A stretch of DNA of 64,000 nt from Colwellia ponticola (GCF_005885605.1 NZ_SZVP01000005.1:62001-126000); one strand, 5' to 3'; counted from the stretch's first letter, positions 9,130 to 21,075 are shown. The notes: generated by a model from the sequence alone, not told the origin. Numbers and translations are program-made.

Positions 9130-9228
9130 TAACAAAAAGTTCTCTCAATGTTAAAAATAAACTGGGTCTGCTACATTAATCACAGTTTATTTCTTTTCAT
9201 TAGATGATATAGACAAAGAACACTGTAC

Positions 9229-9690
9229 TTAAAGCCAAGTACGCACGCGCTTTTTATACTGAGTAAATTCACCATTAAATAGTCGCGCTAACGCTTTTTC
9301 TTCAGGCGCTATTTGAAAATATTGCATATACATCATAAATAAAAAAATTAACGTAATTGCCCATACTGATGCTAAATAGCTTGCCCATGCCAATAGAAAA
9401 AATACCAAAGCAAGATACATTGGATTACGCGTAAATTGGTAAATACCTGTAGTGACTAAGCTGCTGGTTGTCTCAGGCTTTAGTGGATTTATCGTGGTTT
9501 TTGCTCGTCGAAAAGAAATAATACCCAAGAGCGCAAAAAGAGCACCCACGAAAATAAAACTAAGGACTGAAAAAATTTTTACTGTGCTTGTTAACTCAAC
9601 TGGGCTAGTAAAAAGACTTAACCACCACATAGCGGCCGCAGTAAACAAGGTAAGTAAAGGTGGTGGAATTTTATTCTCTAATGACAACAT
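9229..9690 (-). CDS. Membrane methyltransferase of the isoprenylcysteine methyltransferase/PEMT-like family
   Basis: 153 residues with four to five hydrophobic helices. The C-terminal half carries the family signature: TGIYQFTRNPMYLALVFFLL, then APEEKALARLFNGEFTQYKKRVRTWL split across the last helices (Arg-Asn-Pro-Met-Tyr and Glu-Glu bind S-adenosylmethionine). Bacterial members methylate unknown lipids or small molecules. It lies 38 bp upstream of thiDE in the same leftward direction as the thiamine genes but follows them, and shows no link to thiamine. Confidence 0.85.
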   Translation of the reverse strand: MLSLENKIPPPLLTLFTAAAMWWLSLFTSPVELTSTVKIFSVLSFIFVGALFALLGIISFRRAKTTINPLKPETTSSLVTTGIYQFTRNPMYLALVFFLLAWASYLASVWAITLIFLFMMYMQYFQIAPEEKALARLFNGEFTQYKKRVRTWL

Positions 9691-9727
9691 GATTAGCCTT
9701 ATTATTGGTACTTAGTTATATTAGCAA

Positions 9728-11317
9728 TTAGCCAATAATCTTTTGTAATTTTTCTACTACTTGTTCGGGAGAAATATTATATGAAGATTTTGCTTCGGTT
9801 ATGGCAGTAACCACGGCAATACTTTCTACCCCAGTCGCTACAACCTGCGCTGCTCGCACTAAGTTTATACCGCCAATAGCAACGACCGGAATTTGAGTGA
9901 TATTATTGTTAGGACGTAACGCCAATACTTGCGTTAAATTATTAAGACCTTGAATTTGTCCGGTCATGTCTTTGGTTGTGGTTGGAAAAACAGCACCAAT
10001 GGCTAAATAAGACGGCTGAAGTTGCTGCGCTAATAAAAACTCATAACAGCCATGAGTGCTAATACCTAAACGTAAACCAGCTTGCTGAATTTTAAAAAGA
10101 TCGGCAGCTTGCAAATCTTCTTGACCAATATGTACACCATATGCGCCATGCTTAATAGCTAATTGCCAATAATCGTTAATAAACAAACGAGTATCGTAGC
10201 TTTTTGCTAAAAATACCGCTTCAATAATCACTTGCTCAACATCCGCTAAGGCGAGATTTTTGATTCTCAGCTGAATAATTTCTAAACCTAACGGCAACAA
10301 ACGCTTTAACCAATACAAGGAGTCTATCACGGGGTACAGACCGAGCTTTTTTCCTGCCAAATTTAACGAGTTAAACGCCGGTAATGTCTGATATTTTTTA
10401 CTTACCTCATCAACTGCTTGTGGAAAAAATGCCGCCTGGTATGGCCAACCTTGTTGCTCAAAAGCGCCATAATATTGATGACCGTATAGCTTACTTACTG
10501 GCTCACTCGCGTTGAATCCTTGGTTAATAAAAGCTTTAGCTAAAGTAAAAGCATCGCGTACTAAATAACCATGTGCTAGAAAAGCCGATAATGCGGTAGC
10601 GAAACTACAACCGCCACCATGGCTATAATGACTGGCAATGCGTTTGCTAGTTAATTGGTAGCTAATTGCTGCTTGAGTTTTATCTTGGTTATCTTGCTTA
10701 CCTGGCAGTTGATTTAATTGATGATAGCAGTAATCGCTCGAATCAAGAGCTATTTCGCTATGACCACCTTTAACGATAATGCTATGAATAGCAAAATCAT
10801 CATATATTTTTTTAGCTAGTCGCTCAGCATCACTTATCTCGGCTAATTGCGCTAAGCTTTGTGCTTCGAGCAAGTTTGGCGTAATTACATCAACGTCTTG
10901 TAGTAAAGGCCGAAGCTGCGCTAGTGTCAGTGAATTAAAGCTACCGCCAACAGTGGCTTGTCCAACGGGGTCATAAACACTAATAAGCGTTGGCATTTTT
11001 TGCTTTAATTGTTCAAGTAACTGCACTAACCACTTTACTTGTGCTACGTTAGCCACCAAACCAATTTTGATCACCGATGGCGGTTTGTCAGTCATTAATA
11101 ACGCTGCTTGTTGCTGTAATATATCAATCGACACCGAATTAACCGACAACAATTGTTGTGAATTTTGCACAGTATTAGCGCTAATAAGCTGACAAACTTC
11201 CACCCCTAAGCCATGCCCGGTTTTAATATCGGCAGCAATACCCGCACCACCAGAGCAATCACTACCGGATATAGTCCAGATTATCGGTTTTTTGGTCATT
11301 AAGTTTGTCTTATTCAT
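9728..11317 (-). CDS. thiDE: Bifunctional HMP(-P) kinase / thiamine-phosphate synthase (ThiD-ThiE fusion)
   Basis: 529-residue fusion. Residues about 10-275 are ThiD (ribokinase fold: WTISGSDCSGGAGIAADIKT at the start, YDPVGQATVGG, VKGGH, GGGCSFATALSAFL), which phosphorylates hydroxymethylpyrimidine and its phosphate. Residues about 325-529 are ThiE (LGLYPVID, LEIIQLRIKN, RLFINDYW, GVHIGQEDL, LAIGAVFPTTTK, PVVAIGGIN), which joins HMP-PP to thiazole phosphate. ATG is preceded by AGAGAAAG. It is the last gene of the thiamine operon, after a 247-bp gap. The fusion places two consecutive steps in one polypeptide. Confidence 0.95.
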   Translation of the reverse strand: MNKTNLMTKKPIIWTISGSDCSGGAGIAADIKTGHGLGVEVCQLISANTVQNSQQLLSVNSVSIDILQQQAALLMTDKPPSVIKIGLVANVAQVKWLVQLLEQLKQKMPTLISVYDPVGQATVGGSFNSLTLAQLRPLLQDVDVITPNLLEAQSLAQLAEISDAERLAKKIYDDFAIHSIIVKGGHSEIALDSSDYCYHQLNQLPGKQDNQDKTQAAISYQLTSKRIASHYSHGGGCSFATALSAFLAHGYLVRDAFTLAKAFINQGFNASEPVSKLYGHQYYGAFEQQGWPYQAAFFPQAVDEVSKKYQTLPAFNSLNLAGKKLGLYPVIDSLYWLKRLLPLGLEIIQLRIKNLALADVEQVIIEAVFLAKSYDTRLFINDYWQLAIKHGAYGVHIGQEDLQAADLFKIQQAGLRLGISTHGCYEFLLAQQLQPSYLAIGAVFPTTTKDMTGQIQGLNNLTQVLALRPNNNITQIPVVAIGGINLVRAAQVVATGVESIAVVTAITEAKSSYNISPEQVVEKLQKIIG

Positions 11318-11564
11318 ATCACTTTCTCTAAGCTATCTACTTTATAAAAACAGACAATGGACTCCCGACAAGTAAGGTCGGGAGTGACGTTAACACAGCA
11401 AGTTGACGAAAATAATCTCCATGCCGAAAATGATGAAACTCATCCTATAAAATGAATTACATTACTTACCGCAGTAAAGTCAAATTACAAGCAAATGGCA
11501 CGAAGTTGACGTGAGCCAATGAGTACATTGGACGCCTTAATTTGCTATTACCGCAAAGAGTCAT
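11318..11564. other. Gap within the thiamine operon carrying a strong hairpin
   Basis: 247 bases separate thiG from thiDE, much more than the spacing between the other thi genes. Besides the hairpin at 11361-11385 the gap holds no open frame that I can support. Confidence 0.5.
11361..11385. repeat. 9-bp perfect inverted repeat, possible internal attenuator or REP-like unit
   Basis: ACTCCCGAC (11361-11369) and GTCGGGAGT (11377-11385) pair perfectly around a 7-base loop, a GC-rich stem in AT-rich surroundings. On the leftward transcript a T run occurs only 7 or more bases after the stem, so it is a poor terminator. It may be an mRNA processing or stabilising hairpin, or a dispersed intergenic repeat. 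Confidence 0.55.
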
Positions 11565-12359
11565 TTAGTTCTGATGCCAAAAGGGTGTATCGAGTGTCGG
11601 CGTAGAGGGATGAGCAGTCTGCCGCTGTTGCATTACCCCTGCCACATAACCTTGTTCACCGGCTTGTAATGCTTGAGCAAAGGCTTTTGCCATCAATACC
11701 GGGTTATCGGCCAAAGCCACTGCACTATTAAGCAATACCCCGTCATAACCCATTTCCATCGCCAAACACGCATCAGATGGTTTACCAATACCCGCGTCTA
11801 CAATCAAGGTGGCCTGGGGTAAACGCAAGCGAATGGTCTCTAAGTTATATGGATTCATCAAGCCTTTACCGGTGCCAATCGGCGAAGCCCACGGCATAAT
11901 GACTTCACAGCCTAAATCATACAAGCGTTGACACAACACCAAGTCGTCGGTGCAATAAGGTAGCACCTTAAAGCCATCGTTGAGTAGTTGCTCGGTTGCA
12001 CTGAGTAGCTCAATAGGATCGGGTTGTAGGTTGTAATCATCACCAATAACTTCCAACTTTAGCCAATCAGTCTGGAATATTTCGCGGCTCATTTTGGCTA
12101 GCGTCACCGCCTCTTTTGCCGTTTTACAACCAGCGGTATTAGGCAGTAAATGGCCATTATTTTGGCTGACGATCTCTTGTAAATATTGCCATATTTGTTG
12201 ACCTGACTGTTCTGTAGGGTTTTGTCGTTTAAGCGATAAAGTGACCACTTGTGAACCACTGGCAAGGATCGCTTGTTTCATCACCTGTGGCGAAGGGTAT
12301 AACGCGCTACCAATTAATAAACGGCTAGTTAACTGTTGCCCATAAATAGTAAGAGACAT
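11565..12359 (-). CDS. thiG: Thiazole synthase
   Basis: 264-residue cytosolic TIM-barrel enzyme that builds the thiazole phosphate ring from deoxyxylulose phosphate, dehydroglycine and ThiS-thiocarboxylate. Seen: [13 protein letters not shown] at the N-terminus, [16 protein letters not shown] (the Lys forms the Schiff base), [40 protein letters not shown] and [13 protein letters not shown], all typical ThiG phosphate and active-site loops. The start chosen is the ATG at 12359, four bases after the thiS stop; the frame extends upstream through thiS without a better start. Operon position next to thiS is canonical. Confidence 0.97.
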   Translation of the reverse strand: MSLTIYGQQLTSRLLIGSALYPSPQVMKQAILASGSQVVTLSLKRQNPTEQSGQQIWQYLQEIVSQNNGHLLPNTAGCKTAKEAVTLAKMSREIFQTDWLKLEVIGDDYNLQPDPIELLSATEQLLNDGFKVLPYCTDDLVLCQRLYDLGCEVIMPWASPIGTGKGLMNPYNLETIRLRLPQATLIVDAGIGKPSDACLAMEMGYDGVLLNSAVALADNPVLMAKAFAQALQAGEQGYVAGVMQQRQTAHPSTPTLDTPFWHQN

Positions 12360-12363
12360 AAAA

Positions 12364-12576
12364 TTATCCGCCCTGAATTGGCTGCAATACATCAAGACTA
12401 TCACCGCTTTTTACTACGGTAGAGTCGTAATCTGCTTTACCGACAAAATCGCCATTAAGCGCTACCGCAAAGGTCGTTTTTTGTGGCTCAGTAAAGTGCA
12501 ATATTAAAGCATTATTGACACTAATATACTCGGCTTCACCTAATGAGTAAGCTTTACCGTTAATATGAATAGTCAT
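12364..12576 (-). CDS. thiS: Sulfur carrier protein ThiS
   Basis: 70-residue ubiquitin-like protein ending in Gly-Gly ([10 protein letters not shown]), the terminus that is adenylated and turned into a thiocarboxylate to donate sulfur to ThiG. The hydrophobic beta pattern ([10 protein letters not shown]) and length are typical. Its ATG overlaps the thiO stop by one base, which implies translational coupling. No thiF is present in this operon, so the adenylating enzyme must be encoded elsewhere, perhaps shared with MoeB. Confidence 0.95.
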   Translation of the reverse strand: MTIHINGKAYSLGEAEYISVNNALILHFTEPQKTTFAVALNGDFVGKADYDSTVVKSGDSLDVLQPIQGG

Positions 12577-13745
12577 TAAACTACCTCTTTTTGTAACTGT
12601 TCTGTGTAAAAATAATCGCTATAAGGTAACTGTTCGTTAGTATTATTTATCTGGTTACTGACCAGTGCTAACACTTGTTTTAGCACTACTGGTGCAATTA
12701 AGAAGCCATGCCTAAATAAGCCATTAACCTGTATTAAACTACCCTGCATGAAAATTTTAGGTTGGTTATCGCTAAACGCTGGTCGACATTGACTGACGTG
12801 TTGACGAATGCTGGCTTCAGCAAAACCAGGGTGCACGCTATAAGCTGCGCTCAATAATTCCATAGCAGAGCGCACTGTCATCGGTGCATTATCATCACTT
12901 TCAATTTCTGTCGCGCCAACCACATAAAAACCTTTTTGCTTTGGCGCAATATAAAGCTGATATCTGGGGTGCATTAATCGTATCGGTCTTGAAATGTGTA
13001 CATCGGGGGCAAAGAGTTGGAATAACTCACCGCGTACTGAACGTAAATCAGCTAACGGCGCGCTGTCGGCTTGGCTATTGTTTATGCTAGCGCCAGTACC
13101 TCGACAATCAATCACTAAATCAAAAGACTGACTGGCATTTATGCCATCTTGTTGGTAACTGACTTTACTGTGACTAGCGCTATTGTTAATAGCACAGACA
13201 TGACACTCACTGAACCAGTTTAGTCTTCTCACGCCAAGGCTAAGCTCACCCTCTTTTTCCAGTTGTTTTCGCAAGGCAATCAATAAACGGCGATTACCTA
13301 TTTGCCCTTCTTCTGGTAGGTATAATCCTTGATTAAAACTGCGACCAATTTCTGGTTCTAGCGCTAACAGCTCAGCACGATTAAGTGAATGCAACTTGTG
13401 CTCTGCATAATTATTATTAAGGTGTCTAACGAAGCGTTGATAATCACCTTTATCTTGTTCATGGCTTACCATGATGGCGCCGGTTTGTTGAAAAAAAGTA
13501 TATTCATCCAAACTATCGAGCAACGCTGGCCACAAACGTAATGACTCAAAGCCCATGTTAACTATATTAGGTTCACTGTGTAGTGACTCACCTAGCGGTG
13601 TTAATAAGCCAGCGGCAGCATAAGCGGCACTGTTATGAGCTAATTTACTATCTTTATCAAATAAGGTGATCTGCTTGCCGGTACGCAGTAAAGACAGGGC
13701 GAGTAATCGCCCCATCAAACCTGCACCAATAATGGCAATATTCAT
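12576..13745 (-). CDS. thiO: Glycine oxidase ThiO
   Basis: 389-residue flavoprotein of the D-amino-acid oxidase family that oxidises glycine to dehydroglycine for thiazole formation, using oxygen. FAD fold at the N-terminus (IAIIGAGLMGRLLALSLLRTG, then LFDKD), the family segment AAYAAAGLLTPLGE, and the C-terminal RPAFSDNQPKIF / GLFRHGFLIAPV elements that close the FAD site. It takes the place of the radical-SAM enzyme ThiH found in facultative anaerobes such as E. coli, so this pathway is oxygen-dependent. One-base overlap with thiS. Confidence 0.94.
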   Translation of the reverse strand: MNIAIIGAGLMGRLLALSLLRTGKQITLFDKDSKLAHNSAAYAAAGLLTPLGESLHSEPNIVNMGFESLRLWPALLDSLDEYTFFQQTGAIMVSHEQDKGDYQRFVRHLNNNYAEHKLHSLNRAELLALEPEIGRSFNQGLYLPEEGQIGNRRLLIALRKQLEKEGELSLGVRRLNWFSECHVCAINNSASHSKVSYQQDGINASQSFDLVIDCRGTGASINNSQADSAPLADLRSVRGELFQLFAPDVHISRPIRLMHPRYQLYIAPKQKGFYVVGATEIESDDNAPMTVRSAMELLSAAYSVHPGFAEASIRQHVSQCRPAFSDNQPKIFMQGSLIQVNGLFRHGFLIAPVVLKQVLALVSNQINNTNEQLPYSDYFYTEQLQKEVV

Positions 13746-13874
13746 ATTTACCTACCTAAAGCCATGTCGATATAACGAAAGATATTGCCGAGTTAATCTC
13801 TCGGCAATAAACGAAAACGCGTGTAATACGCCTCGATAAAAAGTACTTTTCAAGGAGGCAGTACACGGCTTTTT

Positions 13875-16010
<2,136 letters not shown>

Positions 16011-16012
16011 CT

Positions 16013-16093
16013 CTTGTTTCCTACGCAGATATTAATCTGATCAGGTTTTACGGATCCCGCTTTCGCGATCTCAGCCTTTGGCACTCCGACAAG
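16013..16093 (-). promoter_or_regulatory. TPP riboswitch (THI element) controlling the thiamine operon
   Basis: The reverse strand carries the conserved THI-box parts in order: P1 strand CTTGT, GGAGTGCC, GGCTGAGA, a short hairpin (GATCGCGAAAGCGGGATC), AACCTGATCAG, TAATATCTGCGTAGG and the closing ACAAG. These are the pyrimidine- and pyrophosphate-sensing helices of the TPP aptamer. It lies about 160 bp before thiC. Binding of thiamine pyrophosphate is expected to lower expression of thiC and the genes after it. Confidence 0.97.
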
Positions 16094-16323
16094 TGTTGCG
16101 TTTATTACTTAATAATTATTTGTTAATTAATAACAGTGTGAGCCACTAGGTAGAGTTAACATAGCCTGGGCAGCTCAATAAACGCGACTAGATTCTAACG
16201 TGAGCTAAGCGCGTTTAGCAAGAGCTATATATAGCTTATTTAGCATAACTTATGCTTTAGCTATACCATAAACTAACGCATACCCTCCAATATAAGCTAA
16301 AGCTAAGTTAGCAGTTATTTATA

Positions 16324-17130
16324 TTATTTAACCCTTGCAGTGCCAGCTAACCACGCTATATCTAGTTGCTTCATCCAGCCAAGACTGTTTTGGGTAACCA
16401 CAGTTGGCTTATATTCTGCAGCTACATAACCGTGATAAGCACTATCACGAATATTGGCAAAAATATTGGCAAAACTTAACTCACCAGTAAAAGGTTCGCC
16501 ACGACCAGGTAAGTCGGCGAATTGAATATGGCCAATTAAATGCCCGTACTGTTGAATGCTGTTACTCACTTGACCATCCATAATTTGCATATGATAAACA
16601 TCAAACTGCATTTTCAGGTTGTCATGCGCTACCTCATTCATCACATCAAGCATTTGCTGGGTATTATGAATAATAAAGTTAGGCATATCACGAGTATTGA
16701 CCGCTTCAAAGGTGACTAAAATATCGTGTTCTGCAAAAAAAGTCGCGGCCTTACTTAAGTTACTAATAAGTGTGTCGCGGTACTGTGCTTTGCGAGCATT
16801 ATCTAAGCAACGCCCTGGTAAAACATTAACCATCTTTACTTGTAATGCGTTGGCATATTCAGCGCAAAGGCTTAACGCTTGTACAAACTGCGCTTGCTTC
16901 TCAGGTACTGCAGCCAGGCCTTCACCACCAACCATTAAGTCATCAGCGGGTACATTAATCAAACACACCTCAACGCCAGCGGCACTTTTAGCGGCAACTA
17001 AGTCAGCGATACTTTCAACGTAAGGGAATTGTATTTCTACTACCTCAAAGCCAGCATTTTTAGCGGCTTGAAAGCGTTCAAGTAACGGCACTTCGGTAAA
17101 CATTAACGATAAGTTGGCAGCTAACCTCAT
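16324..17130 (-). CDS. hyi: Hydroxypyruvate isomerase family protein
   Basis: 268-residue TIM-barrel (xylose-isomerase-like) enzyme. The two metal-binding/catalytic glutamates are visible in VTFEAVNTRDMPNF and VAAEYKPT, and FDVYHMQIMDG and HIQFADLPGRGEP are typical of Hyi. It interconverts hydroxypyruvate and tartronate semialdehyde, which the gene just upstream would reduce to glycerate; start and stop overlap by one base, so the pair is translationally coupled. No glyoxylate carboligase lies nearby. The related OtnI (2-oxo-tetronate isomerase) has the same fold, so a C4 substrate cannot be excluded. Confidence 0.85.
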   Translation of the reverse strand: MRLAANLSLMFTEVPLLERFQAAKNAGFEVVEIQFPYVESIADLVAAKSAAGVEVCLINVPADDLMVGGEGLAAVPEKQAQFVQALSLCAEYANALQVKMVNVLPGRCLDNARKAQYRDTLISNLSKAATFFAEHDILVTFEAVNTRDMPNFIIHNTQQMLDVMNEVAHDNLKMQFDVYHMQIMDGQVSNSIQQYGHLIGHIQFADLPGRGEPFTGELSFANIFANIRDSAYHGYVAAEYKPTVVTQNSLGWMKQLDIAWLAGTARVK

Positions 17131-18023
17131 TATTGTTCTCCTGTACTTGCGCTATGGCTACGACTGTCTTGTTCGTACATCGCCACCAATGTTGCTGGAT
17201 CTTGTTCGTTATAACCACGACTGGCGTGCGCGCGCATCAGTTCAGCGCCTAAACCTGCCATAGGTATTGCGCTGCCATTATCTTTGGCTAAAGCATTAGC
17301 CATATCTAAATCTTTAAGTAGGGTTTTTACATGCCATTTCACTTCGTCAAAATCTTGAGTAGCCATGCGTGACCCGGTAATTTGCAACGGAATACTATCA
17401 GCAAAACCGCCCTTTAACGCTTGTGGGATACGCGAAGCATCAACGCCACAACGTTTAGCCATCGCCATCACTTCAGCCATCACTAACACATTACAGCTTA
17501 CTAACATCTGATTACAAATCTTGGTGGTTTGTCCTGAGCCGACAGGCCCCATGTAAGTAACTGCAGAACTAAGTGGCGCAAGTAATGGTTTAATTGACTC
17601 AACCACTTGCTCATCACCGCCACTCATAATAGCAAGCGTACCCGCTTCGGCGCCAGCGACGCCACCCGATACTGGGCTATCAAGCCATGCTACACCTTTT
17701 TCAGCGACTTGCTCAGCAAGTGCCACGGTGGCATCAGGGGCAATGGAACTAAAATCAATAATAGTTTGCCCTTTACTTAGAAAGGGGACTAATTGCTCAA
17801 CCACTAATTGCACTGCATCGGTATTAGAAACACACATCATGATCACATCAACAGATGCTGCCAATTGCGCTACGCTGTCGCTCGCTTTAGCGCCTAAGTC
17901 GACTAACGGCTGACATTTATCCTTGTTACGATTAAATACCGTTAAATCAACCCCTGCATTTAATAGCTGTTTACACATAGGTAAACCCATCAGGCCGATA
18001 CCAATAAAACCCACTGTAGGCAT
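17130..18023 (-). CDS. 2-hydroxy-3-oxopropionate (tartronate semialdehyde) reductase
   Basis: 297-residue beta-hydroxyacid dehydrogenase. N-terminal NAD(P) fold GFIGIGLMGLPMCKQL, substrate motif DSPVSGGVAGAEAGTL, and catalytic-lysine motif GSGQTTKICNQML are in the expected order. The ATG at 18023 is preceded by AAAGGAT; an in-frame ATG at 18059 has no such site and would add 12 unconserved residues. Pairs with the hydroxypyruvate isomerase in the same way as hyi and glxR in E. coli. The name GlxR/GarR is inferred from this context; related 3-hydroxyisobutyrate-type dehydrogenases share these motifs. Confidence 0.85.
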   Translation of the reverse strand: MPTVGFIGIGLMGLPMCKQLLNAGVDLTVFNRNKDKCQPLVDLGAKASDSVAQLAASVDVIMMCVSNTDAVQLVVEQLVPFLSKGQTIIDFSSIAPDATVALAEQVAEKGVAWLDSPVSGGVAGAEAGTLAIMSGGDEQVVESIKPLLAPLSSAVTYMGPVGSGQTTKICNQMLVSCNVLVMAEVMAMAKRCGVDASRIPQALKGGFADSIPLQITGSRMATQDFDEVKWHVKTLLKDLDMANALAKDNGSAIPMAGLGAELMRAHASRGYNEQDPATLVAMYEQDSRSHSASTGEQ

Positions 18024-18121
18024 TTGTTTATCCTTTTCAAAATTTGTTAATAAGTTCATTGAACTGCTTATATTTATGCTGGTTTACAACCAGGCACTTG
18101 CACAATAAATATTGACACAAA

Positions 18122-18146
18122 AAAAAGTGCCTTAAAGGCACTTTTT
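18122..18146 (-). terminator. Intrinsic terminator of the chemotaxis receptor gene
   Basis: AAAAAGTGCC (18122-18131) pairs perfectly with GGCACTTTTT (18137-18146). On the leftward strand the stem is followed by a T run. It lies 48 bases after the end of the gene at 18194-20077. Confidence 0.85.
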
Positions 18147-18193
18147 AGCAACATCTTCGACATTAAGACTGCTTTTTATTACGTTTATATACC

Positions 18194-20077
18194 TTAAATA
18201 GTAAACCTTCCGATGAGCTCCTGTAAAGTGTTCGACTCTTTATTTAAACCATTACAAAGCGATTGAGATTTGATCATATTTTCTTTGGTTTGAGCTGAAG
18301 AATCTGAAATCATCACGATATTTTGACTTATCTCTGAAGTTGCAATGGTTTGCTCTTGAGTGGCAGTAGCTACAGTGGCATTAATTTCAGTTAAGCTAAC
18401 TATTTCTCGAGCAATATCATCTAAAGACAAACCTGTTTTCTTTAAACGCTCAGCATTTTCAAGGGTGCCTTTACTGCCTAACTCAATAGCCCCTACGGTC
18501 GTTGAAGCTTTTGAATTTAAAGTCTCGATCATTTCATTTATTTGCTCTGTAGATTCAGCCGTTCTTTTCGCTAACGTTCTCACTTCATCAGCAACAACAG
18601 CAAAACCTCTGCCTTGTTCACCAGCTCGGGCGGCCTCAATGGCGGCATTTAATGCCAATAAGTTAGTTTGTTCTGAAATACCCTTAATAACATCTAACAC
18701 ATGAGAAATAGACTTAATTTCTGCTGATAACTCGACCACAGAATTAACCGATGAGGCCATCGACTCTTCTAATTTCTGCATTTGGATGATGGTGTTATTG
18801 ACAAAGCTTGACGCTTCTAACGTGGTACTTTCTGTTGATAAGGCTATTTGTGAAGCATCATTGGCACTATTTGAAATATCTTGCACAGTCATTTCCATTT
18901 CAGTGACCGCTGCGGCAACCGTTTGCGTACTAGACGATTGTACTTCAGTTAAGTGAGTAGCATCTTGTACTTGCTCTTCTACTCGCTCTGAAATATTTTT
19001 TACCTGTGTTGCTGAAATAGAGACTTGTTTGAACATTTCATGAAGTTGCGCTAAGAAAAGGTTAAATTTAGTAGCCAATTCACTTATCTCATTGTTATTG
19101 TTAACCGGTAAACGCACTGTTAAATCACCATCTTTTTCGGTTAAAGCCCCTACTGCATCGGTAATTTGTTCAATGGGTTGAAATATTTGCGACGCTAAAA
19201 TACGAACAAATATAAAGCCAACAAAAGCAATCACAACACCCACCATTACGTTTTTGTTTATTGCATCGTTTAACGGGCCATATAATTGTTTTGATGGGAT
19301 TTCGGCCACTAAGTGCCAGTATATTCCAGTCAGTTGACTACTCGAAATAATGTGATTTTCATTATTCATTTCACGTTCAATCATTTTACCGTTTTTAATC
19401 GATTCTAAATCAATAGACTGACCAATTTTTGTTTGCTCACCATGTAACATTATCTTACCTGAATCCGTCACTAAATAGACAATACCAGATTCACCAATAC
19501 GATAATTTTTAACTAATTGCACCATAGCGTTTAACGTTAAGCCAATACCTGCTACCCCTACTCTTTCACCACGATTGATAATAACGTAATTGATAAATAA
19601 CGTCGGTTGTTTAGTTATTTCATCAATATCGACACTTAAGACATAATTTTTATTCGACGCTAAAAACTCAGTAAACCATGGATCAGCTTGTTGATTCATT
19701 TTTCTGACGTCACCATCACCAGAGTAATAGTTACCCGATGATTTAGAGGCGATAAACGCGCGAAGTGTATTTTTATTATCGTTTTTTATTGCGGCTAAAT
19801 AATCAATAAAATCTTGGCGTTCATTGATGTTTTCATTATTGTTCAACCACGCTTTAACAAAAGTATTTTGCGCCACTTCTTTTGCGATAATAACCGGTGT
19901 AGTTAATTCTAATTCAATAGCATTTTTCACTTCATTTAGTGAAGTAGGTAAGTCTATATCGCGTAACTTTTCTTCAGTATGCGTACGCAAACTATACGAA
20001 AAAAGCAAGATTGAAATAGTTAGTGGTAAAACAATAGCCAAAATCAAGCTGATATATAATTTACTTTTTAATAACAT
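18194..20077 (-). CDS. Methyl-accepting chemotaxis protein with periplasmic Cache-type sensor
   Basis: 627 residues. TM1 (about 8-28), a large periplasmic double-Cache-like sensor (about 35-270, including [16 protein letters not shown] and [15 protein letters not shown]), TM2 (about 275-297), HAMP domain, then the long signalling coiled coil. The conserved hairpin tip ([20 protein letters not shown], near residue 480-500) binds CheA/CheW. Such receptors commonly sense amino acids or organic acids, but the ligand is not predictable here. No che genes nearby; this is a single-gene unit with its own terminator. Confidence 0.94.
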   Translation of the reverse strand: MLLKSKLYISLILAIVLPLTISILLFSYSLRTHTEEKLRDIDLPTSLNEVKNAIELELTTPVIIAKEVAQNTFVKAWLNNNENINERQDFIDYLAAIKNDNKNTLRAFIASKSSGNYYSGDGDVRKMNQQADPWFTEFLASNKNYVLSVDIDEITKQPTLFINYVIINRGERVGVAGIGLTLNAMVQLVKNYRIGESGIVYLVTDSGKIMLHGEQTKIGQSIDLESIKNGKMIEREMNNENHIISSSQLTGIYWHLVAEIPSKQLYGPLNDAINKNVMVGVVIAFVGFIFVRILASQIFQPIEQITDAVGALTEKDGDLTVRLPVNNNNEISELATKFNLFLAQLHEMFKQVSISATQVKNISERVEEQVQDATHLTEVQSSSTQTVAAAVTEMEMTVQDISNSANDASQIALSTESTTLEASSFVNNTIIQMQKLEESMASSVNSVVELSAEIKSISHVLDVIKGISEQTNLLALNAAIEAARAGEQGRGFAVVADEVRTLAKRTAESTEQINEMIETLNSKASTTVGAIELGSKGTLENAERLKKTGLSLDDIAREIVSLTEINATVATATQEQTIATSEISQNIVMISDSSAQTKENMIKSQSLCNGLNKESNTLQELIGRFTI

Positions 20078-20287
20078 AAGATAAATACCTTTTAAAAATT
20101 TATTGATCTTTTACTACTACCTAACTGTAGACCATAAAGTTATTTGTCAGCTACCTCAGCATAATTTATTAGAAAATCACTTTTAAAAGTGATCTATGGC
20201 TACTATTTTTATGATGAGTATTGATACAGAAATGACGTTGAAAATTTAGGGGTTATTATATAATAAAAGTGCTACAAGCTATGTGGC

Positions 20288-20315
20288 TTGCCTTTTATTG
20301 CAGCCTGTATATAAT
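20288..20315 (+). promoter_or_regulatory. lexA promoter (-35 TTGCCT, -10 TATAAT)
   Basis: TTGCCT at 20288-20293 and TATAAT at 20310-20315 are 16 bp apart. The -10 lies inside the first LexA box, so LexA binding would block polymerase, the expected autoregulation. Confidence 0.75.
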
Positions 20316-20320
20316 GACAG
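20305..20320 (+). promoter_or_regulatory. LexA (SOS) box 1
   Basis: CTGTATATAATGACAG fits CTG-N10-CAG with the AT-rich centre of the gammaproteobacterial SOS box and overlaps the -10 of lexA. Confidence 0.92.
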
Positions 20321-20325
20321 TAACA

Positions 20326-20341
20326 CTGTGGAAATTTACAG
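20326..20341 (+). promoter_or_regulatory. LexA (SOS) box 2
   Basis: CTGTGGAAATTTACAG fits CTG-N10-CAG and lies 5 bases after box 1, centred 21 bp (two helical turns) from it and just before the lexA start. Two tandem boxes also precede lexA in E. coli, where they bind LexA cooperatively. Confidence 0.85.
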
Positions 20342-20350
20342 GCTAAAGCT

Positions 20351-20986
20351 ATGATAGATTCAACAACCGAATTACGCCCGCTGACTAAACGACAGCAACA
20401 AATTTATGATTTAATAAAAGTAAATATTCAAGATACAGGTATGCCTCCTACGCGTGCTGAAATCGCTAAGTATTTTGGTTTTAAATCAGCTAACGCTGCT
20501 GAAGAGCACTTAAAAGCACTGGCAAAAAAAGGCTATATTGAAATGCTTGCAGGTACCTCTCGAGGGATTCGCTTAGTTGATGACATGCTTGAAGAAGAAG
20601 GCTTGCCGCTTATAGGACGTGTTGCCGCAGGTGAGCCTATATTAGCGCAAGAGCATGTTGAAGAACATTATAAAATGGATGGTAATGTATTTCATCCTGC
20701 CGCCGATTATCTTTTGCGTGTAAATGGTGAAAGCATGAAGAACATTGGTATTTTAGATGGTGACTTGCTGGCTGTACACCAAACGACTGAAGTAAAAGAT
20801 GGTCAAGTTGTTGTTGCTCGTGTTGAAAATGATGTTACTGTAAAACGATTTAAGCGTGAAGGTAATATTGTTTATTTACATGCCGAAAATGAAGATTTCG
20901 AGCCTATTAAAGTTGACCTAGCTAACCAAGAATTTACTATTGAAGGTATTGCCGTCGGTATTATTCGCAGCGGTCGCTGGATGTAG
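20351..20986 (+). CDS. lexA: SOS repressor LexA
   Basis: 211 residues. N-terminal winged helix ([12 protein letters not shown] ... [20 protein letters not shown]), self-cleavage site Ala93-Gly94 (GRVAAGEP), and the serine-lysine dyad of the S24 peptidase fold: Ser128 in [10 protein letters not shown] and Lys165 in NDVTVKRFK. It represses DNA-damage genes and cleaves itself on RecA filaments. Two LexA boxes upstream imply autorepression. Followed by its own terminator and no dinF or sulA partner, so it is monocistronic here. Confidence 0.98.
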   Translation: MIDSTTELRPLTKRQQQIYDLIKVNIQDTGMPPTRAEIAKYFGFKSANAAEEHLKALAKKGYIEMLAGTSRGIRLVDDMLEEEGLPLIGRVAAGEPILAQEHVEEHYKMDGNVFHPAADYLLRVNGESMKNIGILDGDLLAVHQTTEVKDGQVVVARVENDVTVKRFKREGNIVYLHAENEDFEPIKVDLANQEFTIEGIAVGIIRSGRWM

Positions 20987-21012
20987 TTATCACCACATAA
21001 GACCATTATTCA

Positions 21013-21048
21013 CCGTAATGACCTTAGCGTTATTACGGCATTTCTTTT
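21013..21048 (+). terminator. Intrinsic terminator of lexA
   Basis: CCGTAATGAC pairs with GTTATTACGG (one G-T) around the loop cttagc, followed by a T-rich tail ending in TTTTTT. Confidence 0.8.
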
Positions 21049-21075
21049 TTATCAATTCATACCATGAGCATTATA

